Source of the DNA: Plutella xylostella
Lineage: Eukaryota > Arthropoda > Insecta > Lepidoptera > Plutellidae
Assembly (NCBI RefSeq): GCF_932276165.1
Contig: NC_064002.1
Coordinates: forward strand, 6,634,001 to 6,698,000
DNA length: 64,000 nucleotides
Direction: 5' to 3'
Shown: in pieces, positions 46,114 through 57,893 of the stretch
Layout: each line of letters opens with the position of its first letter
Numbering within the stretch: position 1 is the first letter of the stretch
The notes under the pieces: model-generated
The model's database searches: none
The model's input: only the letters and a program-made list of their open reading frames with translations
Told to the model about the DNA's origin: nothing
Program-made: the position numbers and the translations under genes

Positions 46114-47149
46114 CTGAAACAATGACAAAAGTATTCATTTAATCACATCATCATCATCACCCCGTCTATTATAGACGATTTATTTATTGTCTGAGACACT
46201 TTTTAAAAAAAGGCGACCATGTTAATCTGCCTTAATACACTGTGAACCAAGTGCAGAAAGTTGATAGTTACAATCAAAATAACATTAAGATTGCCTCTTT
46301 TCAGGCCATTCTCACCTACTTTCATAGCATGAGTGATTAAAAATATATTAGTTCCTGTTACAGATCGAGTTTCGATCAGATTTATCACTTACTTACTTAA
46401 AATATTTGTTTACGTAATTTTAAAGGTTATTAATATAGAGTGTGCCAGACTAGGAAAAATATTATAATGTAAAACCTTAGACGAGGGTGTAGTAAACTGC
46501 ACCTGCCCCAATTAAGCGAATCTAGGACACCACGGGAGTAGGCAGCTCTGAGAGTTACTAATGTATACGAGATAATAGTGTGGCATAAATTTCTGTTTTG
46601 AATTTTAAAACCCATAAACTTTGTTAAATAAATTAAACATAACACTATAAAGGATTTAAAAAAAGTTATGTGTAGTAATCCGAAAAGGGGTGAGTCATTC
46701 TGAACTACTTTTGATTTGAAAATTCAGAATTGAATGATGAGCTGAGTTGCTTCCTTTTGACTAACTATACCACTTGTGCAATATGAAATACCACATATTT
46801 CCAGTATTAAACAATAATAATATAGACATTGAGTGTAAGCTGTGTAAGGTCTTTTAAAAAAAGTAACGAAAACCATCCATTCAATAAAAACCTATTATAT
46901 TTTTTTCTTTTAAATCCCTACACGAGCCCCAGTTTTTTACAATGAAAACTCTCAGAAAGAGATCCGGGGCTGCGAAACTTTACCTAAACTTCACAAACAA
47001 AGATATTTACAAACAATTTCCCTTGTAAAATAAGGTCATTCGCAGCTGCCAAAGCGCGTGTATACATATTTAGCTTTTTTAAAGTCTCTACTTTTTATAA
47101 TTAAAAAAAATATGTAACCAGCGATCTACATGTATGGGTAAGTACAACA
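46114..47149. other. No gene supported
   Basis: AT-rich. If the exons are real, this is intron. A CATCATCATCATCACC run occurs at 46146. Confidence 0.35.
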
Positions 47150-47275
47150 TAATCACGACCCATCACGTCCCCACTGCTGGGGCACGGGTCTCCTTCCAGT
47201 GAAGGAAGGGTTTTAGGCCTAGTCCACCACGGTGGCCTAGTGCGGGTTGGTGGACAAGTAGGTACATACTGTTGC
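47150..47275 (+). repeat. Common lepidopteran dispersed repeat
   Basis: CCCCACTGCTGGGGCACGGG, GGGTTTTAGGCCTAGTCCAC and GTGCGGGTTGGTGGAC form a phrase I know to recur widely in Lepidoptera. The class is uncertain (SINE body or LINE 3' part). Confidence 0.5.
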
Positions 47276-48039
47276 ATATTTAGATCACAACAGTGTACAA
47301 GCAAACTCAGTTTCTAAACTTCGTTTCATTTAAATTCCCGCACGACGCGACGTGCCATCCAACACGGGTAATCCGAGCAAGCATGCGAGGCAGAATATAT
47401 GCGTTCAGAACTTAGATTAACAATGTACGAACAAGATGGCATGTCACCATGGAAGTAGAAAAAAAGGCGGAAGGAATATCGCTAACTAAAAACTGAAGCA
47501 CCCAAAGTAAGTCACTTTCATTGTTACGACGAGCCCGACACACACACATTCACACTCAAAGTAAGTAAGTTTGCCGCGTTTGCATTTTGTTTACAGTCAA
47601 GCCGTTTTAAGTTCAATCTAATGACAACCATTGTACCAATGAATAAAGTCACAAATCTTCTAACCGAACTTATTCAAAATAATAGGTCAGTGAAAGAAGA
47701 GGGGTGTTTATTTGTCAGGTTTCTTTTACATTGACACTCCATTTAGTTTGTATTAAAATATCGTTGTTGTTCCTTGCTTCTGCTTTTTTGTGTGAAAACA
47801 ATATATAATTAATTAACTTAAATTTATCTTATCCTGATTAGAATGCACCAGCAATTATTTATTTATTTTTAATAATATTTATGTATTATTATAGAATATA
47901 TAGGTATATATTTATTATTAACTATGTAGGTTTTATATATTATTATATGTAGGTATTTACATATCGTTTATACTTTATATTAATGTAGGTAGTTTATAAA
48001 TATCTCTTATTTTCACACGCTACCCTTTTTCATTATTTC
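47276..48039. other. No gene supported
   Basis: It contains CACACACACA and many AT words. Nothing else is recognised. Confidence 0.3.
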
Positions 48040-48182
48040 TATGTCCTTTCAATTTGGTTGTCTGGAAGAGATTACTTTTAGTAATAAGGCCGCCGATTGT
48101 GCTATTTATTTTCTGTTCATGTTTGTAATACTGTTTCTTTTTGTGTGCAATAAAGAGTATTTTATCTTTATCTTTATAATGT
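48040..48182 (+). mobile_element. LINE 3' end fragment
   Basis: TTTGGTTGTCTGGAAGAGAT and ATAAGGCCGCC, followed by GTGTGCAATAAAGAGTATTT and a TCTTTA repeat tail, form the 3' UTR shared by many lepidopteran CR1/jockey-type LINEs. A short palindrome (TACTTTTAGTAA) sits between. There is no ORF in this piece. Confidence 0.6.
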
Positions 48183-48236
48183 TTCACGGCGAGGCATTCC
48201 AATCCACTGGCTCCGGGCTCGAATCCCGCCCGTGGT
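48183..48236 (+). repeat. tRNA-like remnant
   Basis: CGGGCTCGAATCCCG forms a proper T arm (4-bp stem, 7-nt loop), and CACGG near 48184 can pair with CCGTG at 48229. No D arm is visible, so this is not a functional tRNA. Likely a SINE or tRNA pseudogene. Confidence 0.3.
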
Positions 48237-49032
48237 AGGAATACTCGGATGATGAGCACTTTACACAACGTATTGTATAAGTGCATTTCAGATGCTGTGT
48301 TTCTTGTGCAAAGTTGTCAAGTTGGATTTTTGATAGTAGTTCAGTTTGATCATAAGTCATGAGGTTGGCATGCATCTTCGTTTTTATTTAGTGGTCTCAT
48401 AGGATGATATTTATGATGATACTGGGCACAGTAATGCGGTAGGGTACACGACGATGGCACCGGAGGTCTACCCCTGCTTGATGAAATACGTAGTTTCAGA
48501 GCGCTGCAGCGCTAACCACGACGCGACGCTACTTGCTAACGCAGCGACGCTGTATTGTCGCTGTGACTGTGACGTTTCATTTGAACAAAAGTTACCGTCG
48601 CTGAGTCAGTGACTCCTGCGTCACTGCAGAGCAGGGTCCGTTTAACCAAAACGTGCCGATAACACAGTTCGAATCTTCGTATTTCGTAGAGCTGGAGTAG
48701 TCCCCCCAGGCCGGGGGCTCCGCCGACGACGACGCGGTTAAATTAAAATTCTAGAAAAATAATGTTCCTCATTCTTTCTACAAGGAAGCGGTAAAGAAGT
48801 TTTTGTTCCTTCTTTTTAATAACTCAGTTTTTGTTTGAGCGCACAGTAAAAATAGCTGTGTCATAATCAGAATACTGTTTGTAGACTTCTCTATTAATTT
48901 GTGGTTATTTTGTACTTGTATTCTTCTTAATAACGGTCGCTCGGTGACTAAACTGAAAGATCTGGTATAGGGTTTGTCATCTTGTTGAAATGATTGTGTA
49001 GCCAGTCAGTTTCGTTACTTCTTCATCATCAT
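48237..49032. other. No gene supported
   Basis: A GC-rich patch at 48490-48740 (GCGCTGCAGCGC palindrome, GCCGACGACGACGCGG) is unassigned. Confidence 0.3.
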
Positions 49033-49275
49033 CAGCCAATAATCATCCACTTCTGGACATAGGCCTCTCCCAAGGAGCGCCACAACACTCGGTCCTCGGC
49101 CTTCCTCATCCAACCACTACCGGCTACCCGTCTAAGGCCGTCAGGCCAGCGGGCAGGAGGGCGTCCCACGCTGCGTTTACCTGTTCGTGGTCTCCACTCG
49201 AGAACTCGTATACCCCCACGGTTATCGGTTCTTCGGCAGATATGAGCCAGCCCACTGCCACTTCATCTTTGTTGT
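49033..49275 (-). pseudogene. RTE LINE 3' end remnant
   Basis: On the minus strand the last codons read RRVAGSGWMRKAEDRV, WRSLGEAYVQKW and a stop, matching the C terminus of the RTE ORF at 5690-5803. A (ATG/ATC)n tail follows. Upstream sequence is broken by stops. It is a 5'-truncated copy from a related but distinct RTE family. Confidence 0.7.
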
Positions 49276-50349
49276 CCATCTTTGATTATGGCCAGTATGT
49301 TTGATAGTCTGAAACCTACCGACAGGGTATTTCACTGATAAAATGTCACCCAGCATAGATGTCAACATTATTGTACAATGTACATAATATACCCGAATCG
49401 TACTAACGGCCCCACCGTTCTCCTAAAATAATGACTCACAAAAAAACCTTTTGTCCCATCTCCCATTTAGTTCGTACAAAAAGGTCCTTTATCTTACACC
49501 TATTACACACGATTTTTATGGTAATTACGTTTTTATCGTTATCCCCTAATTCAATTTTACTTAAGGTTTGAGTAATGTATTATAAGCTTGGTGAATAATT
49601 AATATTGGGCTTCTTTTTACAGCTTCGGTTAGGTTGGTATATTATGTTATCGATTGTAAATATAAGTTACGCACGCTAACACACATAAAACCTATGTACA
49701 TTACATATAAATTAATGAGAATTTAATTTATGTGCAAAGTTTACAGTCCTACAGTGCTAGGATTAACGCTCGTACTTGCTCCCTGCTACAATACCAGTAT
49801 TAAACCTATGTATGTATTAATCCGAAGCTCATAAATAAATTATTTATTAAGTAAGTATATTCATTTTTCAGTACCAACCCAAATCCTTAGTAATTACTTT
49901 ACGGCTCTCACGTTACCTCATTGGTGGTAGTAGGTTACGGAGGGTGCCTGAATTATCTTGCCGGAGTTAGGAATTTATAATCTGAAAGCCACATAAAATG
50001 CTTGTTACCTGCGTGGGAGTATTTTACACTTTATTGTTTTATTATGAAGGAAGGAAAGGATTCGGTTTCTTACTCAATATTTAGAAGTGACCTAGATGAT
50101 TATTCGTTTTCTCTTTGGGAAAACTGTTCTTCTTACTGAATCTGTGACAAAATGACCGTTAGTAAGCCAGCGAGAATAGCTTTCAGGCCATCTGAATTAA
50201 TACATATTATTTGAATGACTGTTAAACAGTGGGTGGCCTTAAAGTAATGTTTTTTGAAGTTTTGGGGTACCAGCGATCCTACAACTCAAAAGCTGCATAG
50301 TGCACTTGAACTATGTACGATTACCTAGTATCCTAATCCTAATCCTAAC
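49276..50349. other. No gene supported
   Basis: AT-rich, nothing recognised. Confidence 0.35.
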
Positions 50350-50417
50350 TAATATTAATGCGTTACTCTTTCACGCCAAAATTACTGAACGGATTGGAAT
50401 TAAATTTTGTATACATA

Positions 50418-51149
50418 CGTAGGTGGTCTGAAAAGTTTCTGACCTCAACGTGAAGATGGCAGCACACATCAATTAAAGTCAGGGAATGTAACTGTGCATC
50501 TTTTGACAGCAACACTTCAAAGTTTCAGCCATTTTTGACGCGTGGTTTTTATTTTACAGTCGTTTACGTGAGTCGATGTGAGCATTTCTGTGAAAATTGA
50601 AAAAATCGAGTATCGAGCTGTCTTAAAATATTGGTTTTTGAAAGGGAATACCCCTACGCAAATCAAAGATGAGTTAGATTCTGTGTACGGGGACTCTTCA
50701 CCGTCATTTATCACTGTAAATTTTTGGGCAGCCGAATTTAAACGTGGCCGTAAGAGCTTCGGAGATGATGAACGTTCGGGACGTCCAAAAACTGGAACTA
50801 CTGACGATAACATCGCTAAAGTTCTCCAAATGGTGTTAGACGACCGCCGAATTAAAGTGAGAGAGATAGCAGAGGCAATGAAAATGGCCAGAAAACGTGT
50901 TTATCACATATTAAATCAAGATTTAGGCATGAGAAGGCTGTCCGCGCGTTGGCTGCCGCGTTTGCTAACGTCAGACCAACGACGTGTTCGAATGAACATT
51001 TCCAATGCTCTGTTGGTGCAGTTTAGGCGCAATAAATCCGTGTTTTGGCGCCGCCTAATTACTGTTATACAGGCTATGTAGAAGAATAAAAATTAATTTT
51101 AAGAAAAAAAATCTTGTATCTATGTTAGGTCGGAAACTTTTCACGTAAT
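50418..51149 (+). mobile_element. mariner element, internally deleted
   Basis: It is inserted at TA (50416-50417 and 51150-51151) in the Helitron relic. The inverted ends share TGAAAAGTTTC(T/C)GACCT. Total length is 732 bp, against roughly 1.3 kb for a complete mariner. Confidence 0.8.
50578..51081 (+). pseudogene. mariner transposase, catalytic domain deleted
   Basis: The open frame of about 167 codons covers the paired helix-turn-helix DNA-binding region (EYRAVLKYWFLKGNTPTQI, then GRPKTGTTDDNIAKV and KVREIAEAMKMARKRVYHIL) and the linker LLVQFRRN. It then jumps from FWRRLITV straight to the 3' end of the gene. The DDE/D catalytic core is missing, so the protein could bind ends but not cut. 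I see no in-frame ATG at the expected start; the frame begins at GTG 50578 after an out-of-frame ATG. Probably non-functional. Confidence 0.8.
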
Positions 51150-51250
51150 TATGGTCTAGACCCTGAGAAAAACATAGGCTACTTTTATCACGGAATTCCT
51201 ACGGGAAAACTTTTTTAAGGCGAAGCGAAGCTCGTGGGAACAGCTATCAG

Positions 51251-51638
51251 GGTCTAGACCATAAATAAATACTTAGTCAAAAATATGTAATACCGAAAGT
51301 CAGTAAATGTGTTGCTAATATGTTCACACAAACTTGCACATTACAAAAGCGTACACACCGCAACTTAGATGCACACTCATCGCGAACTTGCATACGCCTC
51401 GATTATTCATCACACCCGCTCAGCTAGTTACATCATTAATAATTCCACAGTCCCGTATCATGCACTCGCGATATTGAATTTATTACGCTGCTCACTAAAA
51501 TATGAATGGTTGTACCGGATAAAGGATTATGTCATTATGGAGTTGATGCGTATTGTTAACGGGGATTACTTTGGGTTTGATAGGACACTCTGATGATTTT
51601 AGATTTGGTGATAGACGGCGTAGTAAATCGGGAAAGTA
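51251..51638. other. No gene supported
   Basis: Short spacer between the Helitron relic and the Tc1-like element, with no recognisable feature. Confidence 0.35.
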
Positions 51639-51835
51639 CACACGGCAACGTTAAATGGTTGGCAGGGCACACTAACGTAGGTAGTGTATGTGTGTGTCGG
51701 CGACGTCGACGTAATTATTTAGTTCTGGGCAACCCACACACGGATATTGTAAGCATGTAGTTGTGCCAGTGACAATGATTCATTCATTCATTTGTTTTTA
51801 TGATATGAAGCAAAATTTTGCAAGGCATTGTAAAA

Positions 51836-51908
51836 GATTGAATGGCTCAGTTGGTATGATACAAGACTTACAATTAATCGGAATGGTGGTTCAAATCCCA
51901 CTGAATTT
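51836..51908 (+). repeat. tRNA-like segment, left terminal repeat
   Basis: It reads AATGGCTCAGTTGGTATGAT (A-box-like) and then GTGGTTCAAATCCCACTG (B box with a T arm). The acceptor and anticodon stems are poor, so it is not a normal tRNA gene. Confidence 0.55.
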
Positions 51909-52374
51909 TCAATATTCCTTTTTTGTTTTTTTTATAGATTTAATTTATTTTTAAGATGGTTAATAATAGTATTGTAGTATATACGAATAAAAGCAACACA
52001 GAAAGTAAATGAAACAAGTTATTAAGTGTTAAAATTACCTGTATATTATTAGTTGTAGTTTATATTAATAAGGAAAATTTTCAATTAGCAGTTTTAAATC
52101 ATAATTAACATCAGAAAAGGATGGACTGGCTGTTAAAACAGTAAAGTAAACTAAAGTAAATAGGCAAGTCATTAGTTATATGAATCAACATGTTAATTAG
52201 CTAGAAATAAGATAAGTAACTTATTCTAACCTCAGTAACAATAACATCATTAACACATTGGCTTACCCATAACTGTAAATAATGATAAGTATTTAACAAA
52301 CATATATCAAATTTATCCAAGATTGCACTGTATAAGTTTTATGTTCTTGTAAAGCCGTATTTAAATGGGTTAAT

Positions 52375-52490
52375 TATTATCTCTATTCTCCACGGGACAG
52401 GCATTGCCTAGTGTGGGGGTCAGTATATTCACCATCTCTTGTATATTTTTAAAGGAAATAAACATTTTTACTTAAAAAAAAAAAAAAAAA
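52375..52490 (+). repeat. Possible LINE 3' end with poly(A)
   Basis: GCCTAGTGTGGGGGTCAGTA, AAATAAACATTTTTAC and then 18 A at about 52473-52490 look like a retrotransposon 3' terminus. No target duplication checked. Confidence 0.35.
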
Positions 52491-52540
52491 AATAACTAAA
52501 ATCTTATACAAATGGAAAAATAAAAATTACTGAGCTAACC

Positions 52541-53057
52541 TCAATAGCAATAATTTTCACCACTTTTTCGCCATAATATCTTACGTCCATCCTTGTCTGA
52601 CTTAAAGGACTTTTCATCACTAAATATCACCACATTGTTGCACCAATCAAAGTTTAAAATAGTCAGTCGCAAAACGCACTCTGTTTCGACGATGCTAATC
52701 GGTTTGAGCAATTTTCTTCGCCGGCCTCCGACACCGCAACCCAGCAGCACGCAAGTGAACCCGTACGGTTTGTAGGGATAGATAGATTATGTGTTGTGGC
52801 CGTAGAACGGGTGCTGCAGAACGGATCAGCGCTATGTGCAGCTACGATTTCTCGATGGCGTGGTGATGCATCCGTATAGACGACTACTGTCTACATGTCC
52901 CGAATCTACGTATCGGTGAACCCATAATTGAACAGTTCTCCTCTGCAAACAAAAAAAAACAAATACTTAGCTTATACAAATACAAATATTCTAACAGTCA
53001 AATAAAATATTTGCAATTCTATGTTACTTACCGTTAAACGTCTTGCGATTTCACTCA
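52541..53057 (-). pseudogene. Tc1-like transposase, frameshifted
   Basis: The minus strand starts at ATG 53057 with MSEIARRLT. If an intron at 52943-53031 (GTAAGT to TTTGCAG) is removed, it continues RRTVQLWVHRYVDSGHVDS, a helix-turn-helix typical of Tc1-like transposases. Further on come GLRCRRPAKK in another frame and VVIFSDEKSFKSDKDGRK near 52620, the region around the second catalytic Asp. Stops and frame changes separate the pieces, and the final catalytic residue is not visible. Decayed. Confidence 0.65.
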
Positions 53058-53384
53058 TTGTAATGTTTTGTTCATATAAATACGATTATCTCCGCCTTTT
53101 TGAACATGGTTAAGTGACTTTCCATAGTGACTGCGAAGAGTTATTAATTAAATTGACAAATCACAAAGTGAATCACTTTGCAGACGCAGAGGTGAATTGT
53201 CACTAAAACTAAAAACAAATTTCGTTTATTCATATTGTATGAGGGTAGAATGGTTTTAATACTCAAATGAAGAACGAATCATATATTTTTGGCAAAGAGA
53301 AATAGTCGACAGCTATGCAGCTTGTTGTCATTTGTCAGTTTCAAATAGCAAAATTTGAATTAAATAAAAATAAAAAATAACCAT

Positions 53385-53458
53385 CCGTGGACTCGAACCC
53401 ACGACCTATGTTTCATTAGTCTAACATTCTACCAATGAGCTACGAAGAGTATAGACAC
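53385..53458 (-). repeat. tRNA-like segment, right terminal repeat
   Basis: The minus strand reads TCGTAGCTCATTGGTAGAAT (A box) and CGTGGGTTCGAGTCCACG (B box with a 5-bp T stem). The anticodon arm can pair ATGTT with AACAT but leaves a 10-nt loop, so no anticodon can be assigned. Confidence 0.55.
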
Positions 53459-53717
53459 ATGCAGTGAAATTTTGCTTCACATCAATTTTATAACTATTTC
53501 ACTAACACTACCGGTTGATATTTTTATGTCACAGGCTCACAGCTGGTATACGGGCGTTTGCCTACGCGCAAACTCGTTTGTGCTGTTGTGTGTGTGTGTG
53601 TGTGGTTTGTTACTGGTGTGTAAACCGATTTCTGCGTTTATGCACACATAGACAACGTTAGTGTGCACACATACACTACGTTAGTGTGCCCTGCCAACTA
53701 TTTGACGTTGCCGTGTG

Positions 53718-55465
53718 TACATAAACATTATTAAATGATTCCTTATTGTAAAAATAATATATATCGGTAAAGTAATAACTAGCAAAAAAGTCCACACGGA
53801 GAGGTCAATCTTAAACTTACTTTTATACCGATAGTACATTAAAAGGGATGAAAACCGCTTATTTAGTACCCGAGAAGGGGTCTAGGGCCTAATCGTAGCG
53901 AGGGCGCTAATAGCCCGAGGGAATGATTATGTGGAAATAACAACAAGAAACAATTCTAATTTCTTCATCTGAATATCGAACAAAATCTTAAGATGGCGAC
54001 GAGAAATTCACTAATAAATTTCCATCCTGTATAATACATATACTTAGTACGTACATAGGTACATCCTTGTACTATACGGGCAGAATGTGAACATTTTGAG
54101 CCCTCCGGCTGTCCCTAATATCTTTCTTGCATCCGTCCAAATGTATTGTTCATTTGATCCGGTTTATTAAATAAAGCTTGACCAGCGACCAGGCAACATG
54201 TCGCCGCCGGCCGATGAAAAATTCTACCCTCGAAAAGAGGTCGGACTAATAAGTTTTTTCCTACGAAATACGGCTCTAGTTACGTGTCTTTCTCATTGGA
54301 TAAATGTTAATATTATTGCTTTTGTTTTCGACTTCTTCGTTCATTTTTGCTGAGCTGTGCTGGTTGTGTGATTTTGTGTAGTAACATTTTGGGTATGTAT
54401 TGTATTTAGTACTAAAGTTCCATTCGATACCTTTTTGATATTTAAGTTATGCTGAAGCTATTAAGTATACCTACTTAACTAAGTATTACACATAACACTT
54501 TGTTCTGAAAATCTTCTACGTAACATAAGAAACCCATCCAGCCCTTTTAGGGGCCGAGTTCACCGCACCTATATAAACGGCGTTTAAAGTTAACTTAATT
54601 AGCGGGCGCGCACAGACATTTATATGAGACATAAATAATTTCTCGCAATAACATCCCGCACGAGAGCTAGCTGTGGCGTGCCACTGTTATTACTACCCCC
54701 TCCCCGCGCCTCCTGTCCTTCACCCCTCTTCCTCAGCTGGACCGCTCCTGGTATGACCCGGGTTGGTCTTGGTTCCGCCACTAATCGCCGGGCGAAAAAG
54801 TATTGAGTAATACTCATCTAGAGTAATTATTACAGGGTGTTGAATAGGTGGTATAAAAGAACGGGTTATAAAGGGGTACAAAGAAGACATTCCGGAAAGC
54901 GAGTTACTCAGGTCCTTGGCTTTTCCAATGTAGCTTTTGCTATTTTTGTAAATATGTTAAAGTTTATCGTTCCAGGGGGCTGGAGAGCATCTCTCTCTGT
55001 CTACGTTAAAACCTGCTCCTCTATATTATACCAAAAACTTGTCTAGGCAAATACTGAAAATTAATTTATAAAAAATAGGTTCCACTTCTGTGAAACGGAC
55101 GAGAACTCCGCGGGCCACCTAATGCGACATTCTTACGTGACAACGATTTATCCAACGTGTATTGCCCCGACTTAATATAAAGCCGCTCTTAAACCGAGCT
55201 TCCTTAGCACGAAATTATTTTCTCATAATATTCAAATAAAAACCCTCCAGAAGATTCTGCAGCAGAATTGCGAGCAAGTGTCAGTTAAGGGCTTTGTAAG
55301 ATTGGTAGGTATAATAAAAACATAGGATTTTATATATCTAAGTAAGTATATTTATAACAATAGATAGTTAATTTTATGACCAAAACTCCTTGGCGAAGTC
55401 ATGGGAAAACATTTTGGTTGTAGTTAGTTGAACTTTTCTTTCACTAGACTACAGAGATTCAGTTC
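53718..55465. other. No gene supported
   Basis: Includes a GC-rich patch at 54650-54790 with an open minus-strand frame that I do not recognise. ACAGGGTGTTGAATAGG at 54834 looks like the end of a common insect repeat. Confidence 0.3.
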
Positions 55466-55610
55466 CAACTAATCATCAGCCAATAATCATCCACTGCTGG
55501 CCTCTTCCGAGGAGCGCCACAACACTCGGTCCTCGGCCTTCCTCATCCAACCACTACCGGCTACCCGCCTAAGGTCGTCAGTCCAGCGGGCAGGAGGGCG
55601 TGCAACTAAA
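55466..55610 (-). pseudogene. RTE LINE 3' end remnant
   Basis: TCAGCCAATAATCATCCACT, GAGCGCCACAACACTCGGTC and CCAACCACTACCGGCTACCC match 49033-49160, with a short deletion (CATAGGC lost). Minus-strand orientation. Confidence 0.65.
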
Positions 55611-57682
55611 ATATATACCAACCATTATTAAAATATATTTTTTTTCACGGAAAGCTTTTGCATTTTTAGCTGGTCTCCAAAATGGCAAGTAATTAAGGTA
55701 TTAGTGGCCCTGGACGCAAATGGCCGGCGTAAATAACGCTGCCAGTCTGTGTAAATAATCATAACCGTAACGTAAACTGAGACTGTTAGCTGAAAAAAAT
55801 ATACATGAATTACAACAAAAAAAAGTGTAGGTAATATTTTCATAATTAAAATACAGGAAAAATCATGCCTACCTGAAATAGAATATCATCTAAATATCCC
55901 ATACACCATTATCGGTATTAGATGTACTAAAGGTGTTACCTATCACATTCAAGGGTCGTCGCCACATACTCAAGCTAACCGCAGTTTAACGGTAATCCAC
56001 CGACACCGGTTAAGATGGCTATGACGTCACACGCACGGCCCACCGCCACCCTTGATTAATGTTCGTTGTCGGCGCTCCATACGAGATTGCTACCTACAAT
56101 CTTAGTCCAAGAAGCCACAGGGACCTTGCGGTTGGTCCCTCGTAATCATTACACCTAATTAGACTCTACAGTAAGGTTTATTGTCTACAGAGCCGCCTAA
56201 AAGGGTTGAAGTAAAATAAAATATACAAATTAATTTACCTCAAGTATCTCATAATCATAATTAAGATGCTACACGAAAAAAGCCTTTTCGTTGAAATCAC
56301 AATAGTGAAATTAAAAGTTGAAAGGTCCCAACATGAATATTCAAATTTGAAAGTGTGGCGACGACGGCGCGACGTCGCTAACGCCCTCTATGAGATGCTC
56401 TGAACGCGAATTAAGATTGCTAAACACGTGTCACGAGTACGCGTCGTTTAGCGTCAGTTAATCTCAGTTTAGAGTCGCGGCGTGCGCGGGCACGGTTTAA
56501 GAATTCGTCGGATTTTCTCCGCTTAGCAATTAATACCTTCGTCTGAAGCTTTCATTTTCACGGTACATATAACCTCTATGCTTCAATTTATATTTATGAA
56601 TGCAAGAATGTTATAGCACTGTTAATTTATATTGCGAACTAGGAACGTAAAGTATGTGGTCCGTAAAATAAAGTTATGAGAGCGCTGTATTTTCATTTCA
56701 GTTTGAATTCTATTTTGATTCCCGGATCACGGTTTGGTTACTCACATTAAAACACGTAGTGGCACAAGCCCAGCAGTGCAAAAAAACATAGCAATTAAGT
56801 TACTAACCAAAGTTGCCATATTTCCATTAATTAGGTAAGTAAATCAATAAAAAGCCGAACAAACTGCAATTCCCCTCGTGCTGTGTTTTCCCCGACGTTC
56901 AACTTGCACGTGAAGCGGGCGAGCGCGGCTCTGGCGCACAAAAACAAATGAATGTGTAAAAAACTTCGCCCCGGCAAAGACAAAAAGCTACACAGCCAGT
57001 CTAATGGGGCCAAGTTTTGGGGAAACACTTTAGTTAAATATTCCCTAATGGAAATGGAAAGGAGCCAGGGTAACCGTGTAGTTTGTTTTTGATGCACTCA
57101 AAGTGTGGGTTGTTGCCAAATACGTATGTTGCTGTGTTTAAGTGGTTCGTCGTGACAACGCTTAACCTCAAGCATAATCTTGCGACGGCGAAAATTTTCA
57201 GTCTCGTCTCACTTTTCTTAGCAAGGAACACAGGCAAAAAAGAATATACTTTCTACAAACGGTCTGAAGGTCAAAGCTTAAGAAACGCAAAATTTGCTTA
57301 AAGGCATTAGGAAACGGAGAAACCTAAATAAATTGACACAATAAAGAAACAACAGAGAGCTTTTAAAAAAATACTTAAAACTAATTACGAGGCTACCTTG
57401 GGATTCCATTACGGAAAGGAATTGCGGGAGAGCGTAACTGCAAAACGTAATACGAACACTTTTAACATAATCTTCCTCATACGTACGGTGCTTGAAAAGG
57501 CTGCCTTCAATTTCTAGGAAGTATTTACCCGGCGAACTGTGAAGGAGCGGGCCGAGTTATTCGTTTGCTCACTTCATCCGTCTTCGAGGTGAATTTACAC
57601 TGCCAGAACTCCGGCTGTCCGGATGCTGAGCTGTTGCTCAAATGCCATTTGCGGGTAGTGTAATTGATAGTAAATCTGTTAT
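55611..57682. other. No gene supported
   Basis: Mixed DNA with several short open frames. GC-richer at 56340-56520. No family or RNA recognised. Confidence 0.3.
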
Positions 57683-57893
57683 ACAGGGTGTTGCACAAGT
57701 GATATAGGTACTCAGCCGAATGTTCGAAAAAAATAAGCTCGTAAAGTTATACCTAAACCGAAACCAAAAGTTGTTTATCATAAAAATGGTACCTACACTA
57801 TACTTGAGTGGCTATATTTATTACAAGAGCTAAGCAGCAGAGACAATAATTTCCACGTGAAAGCCATAAAAGGCGAAGCTCGCGTGGAAAGCT
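57683..57893 (+). repeat. Repeat fragment ending like a Helitron
   Basis: It begins TACAGGGTGTTGCACAAGTG and ends GGCGAAGCTCGCGTGGAAAG CTAG (57870-57893), close to the hairpin-CTAG ends of the Helitron at 2705-2911. Confidence 0.4.

Larger units (their letters stand above)
50350..51250 (+). mobile_element. Helitron relic interrupted by mariner
   Basis: The outer parts (50350-50417 and 51150-51250) match the Helitron at 2705-2911: CTAACTAATATT, TTACTCTTTCACGCCAAAA, TATGGTCTAGACCCTG, ACATAGGCTACTTTT and GGCGAAGCGAAGC. The end reads GGGAACAGCTATC instead of CTAG, so the terminus has decayed. Confidence 0.65.
51639..53717 (-). mobile_element. Tc1/mariner-superfamily element with long terminal repeats holding tRNA-like sequences
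   Basis: The ends CACACGGCAACGT and ACGTTGCCGTGTG are inverse and flanked by TA (51637-51638 and 53718-53719). The first 70 bp of the ends match closely (TTGGCAGGGCACACTAACGT). Similarity resumes about 190-265 bp inward at GATATGAAGCAAAATTTTGC and runs through a tRNA-like segment on each side. A broken transposase lies between. The interior also contains a LINE-like poly(A) tail at about 52380-52490. Confidence 0.7.

Noticed and set aside
53385..53458. Functional tRNA gene
   Set aside because: The A and B boxes are good but the anticodon arm has a 10-nt loop and the acceptor stem does not pair. A homologous tRNA-like piece in the opposite terminal repeat explains it better.
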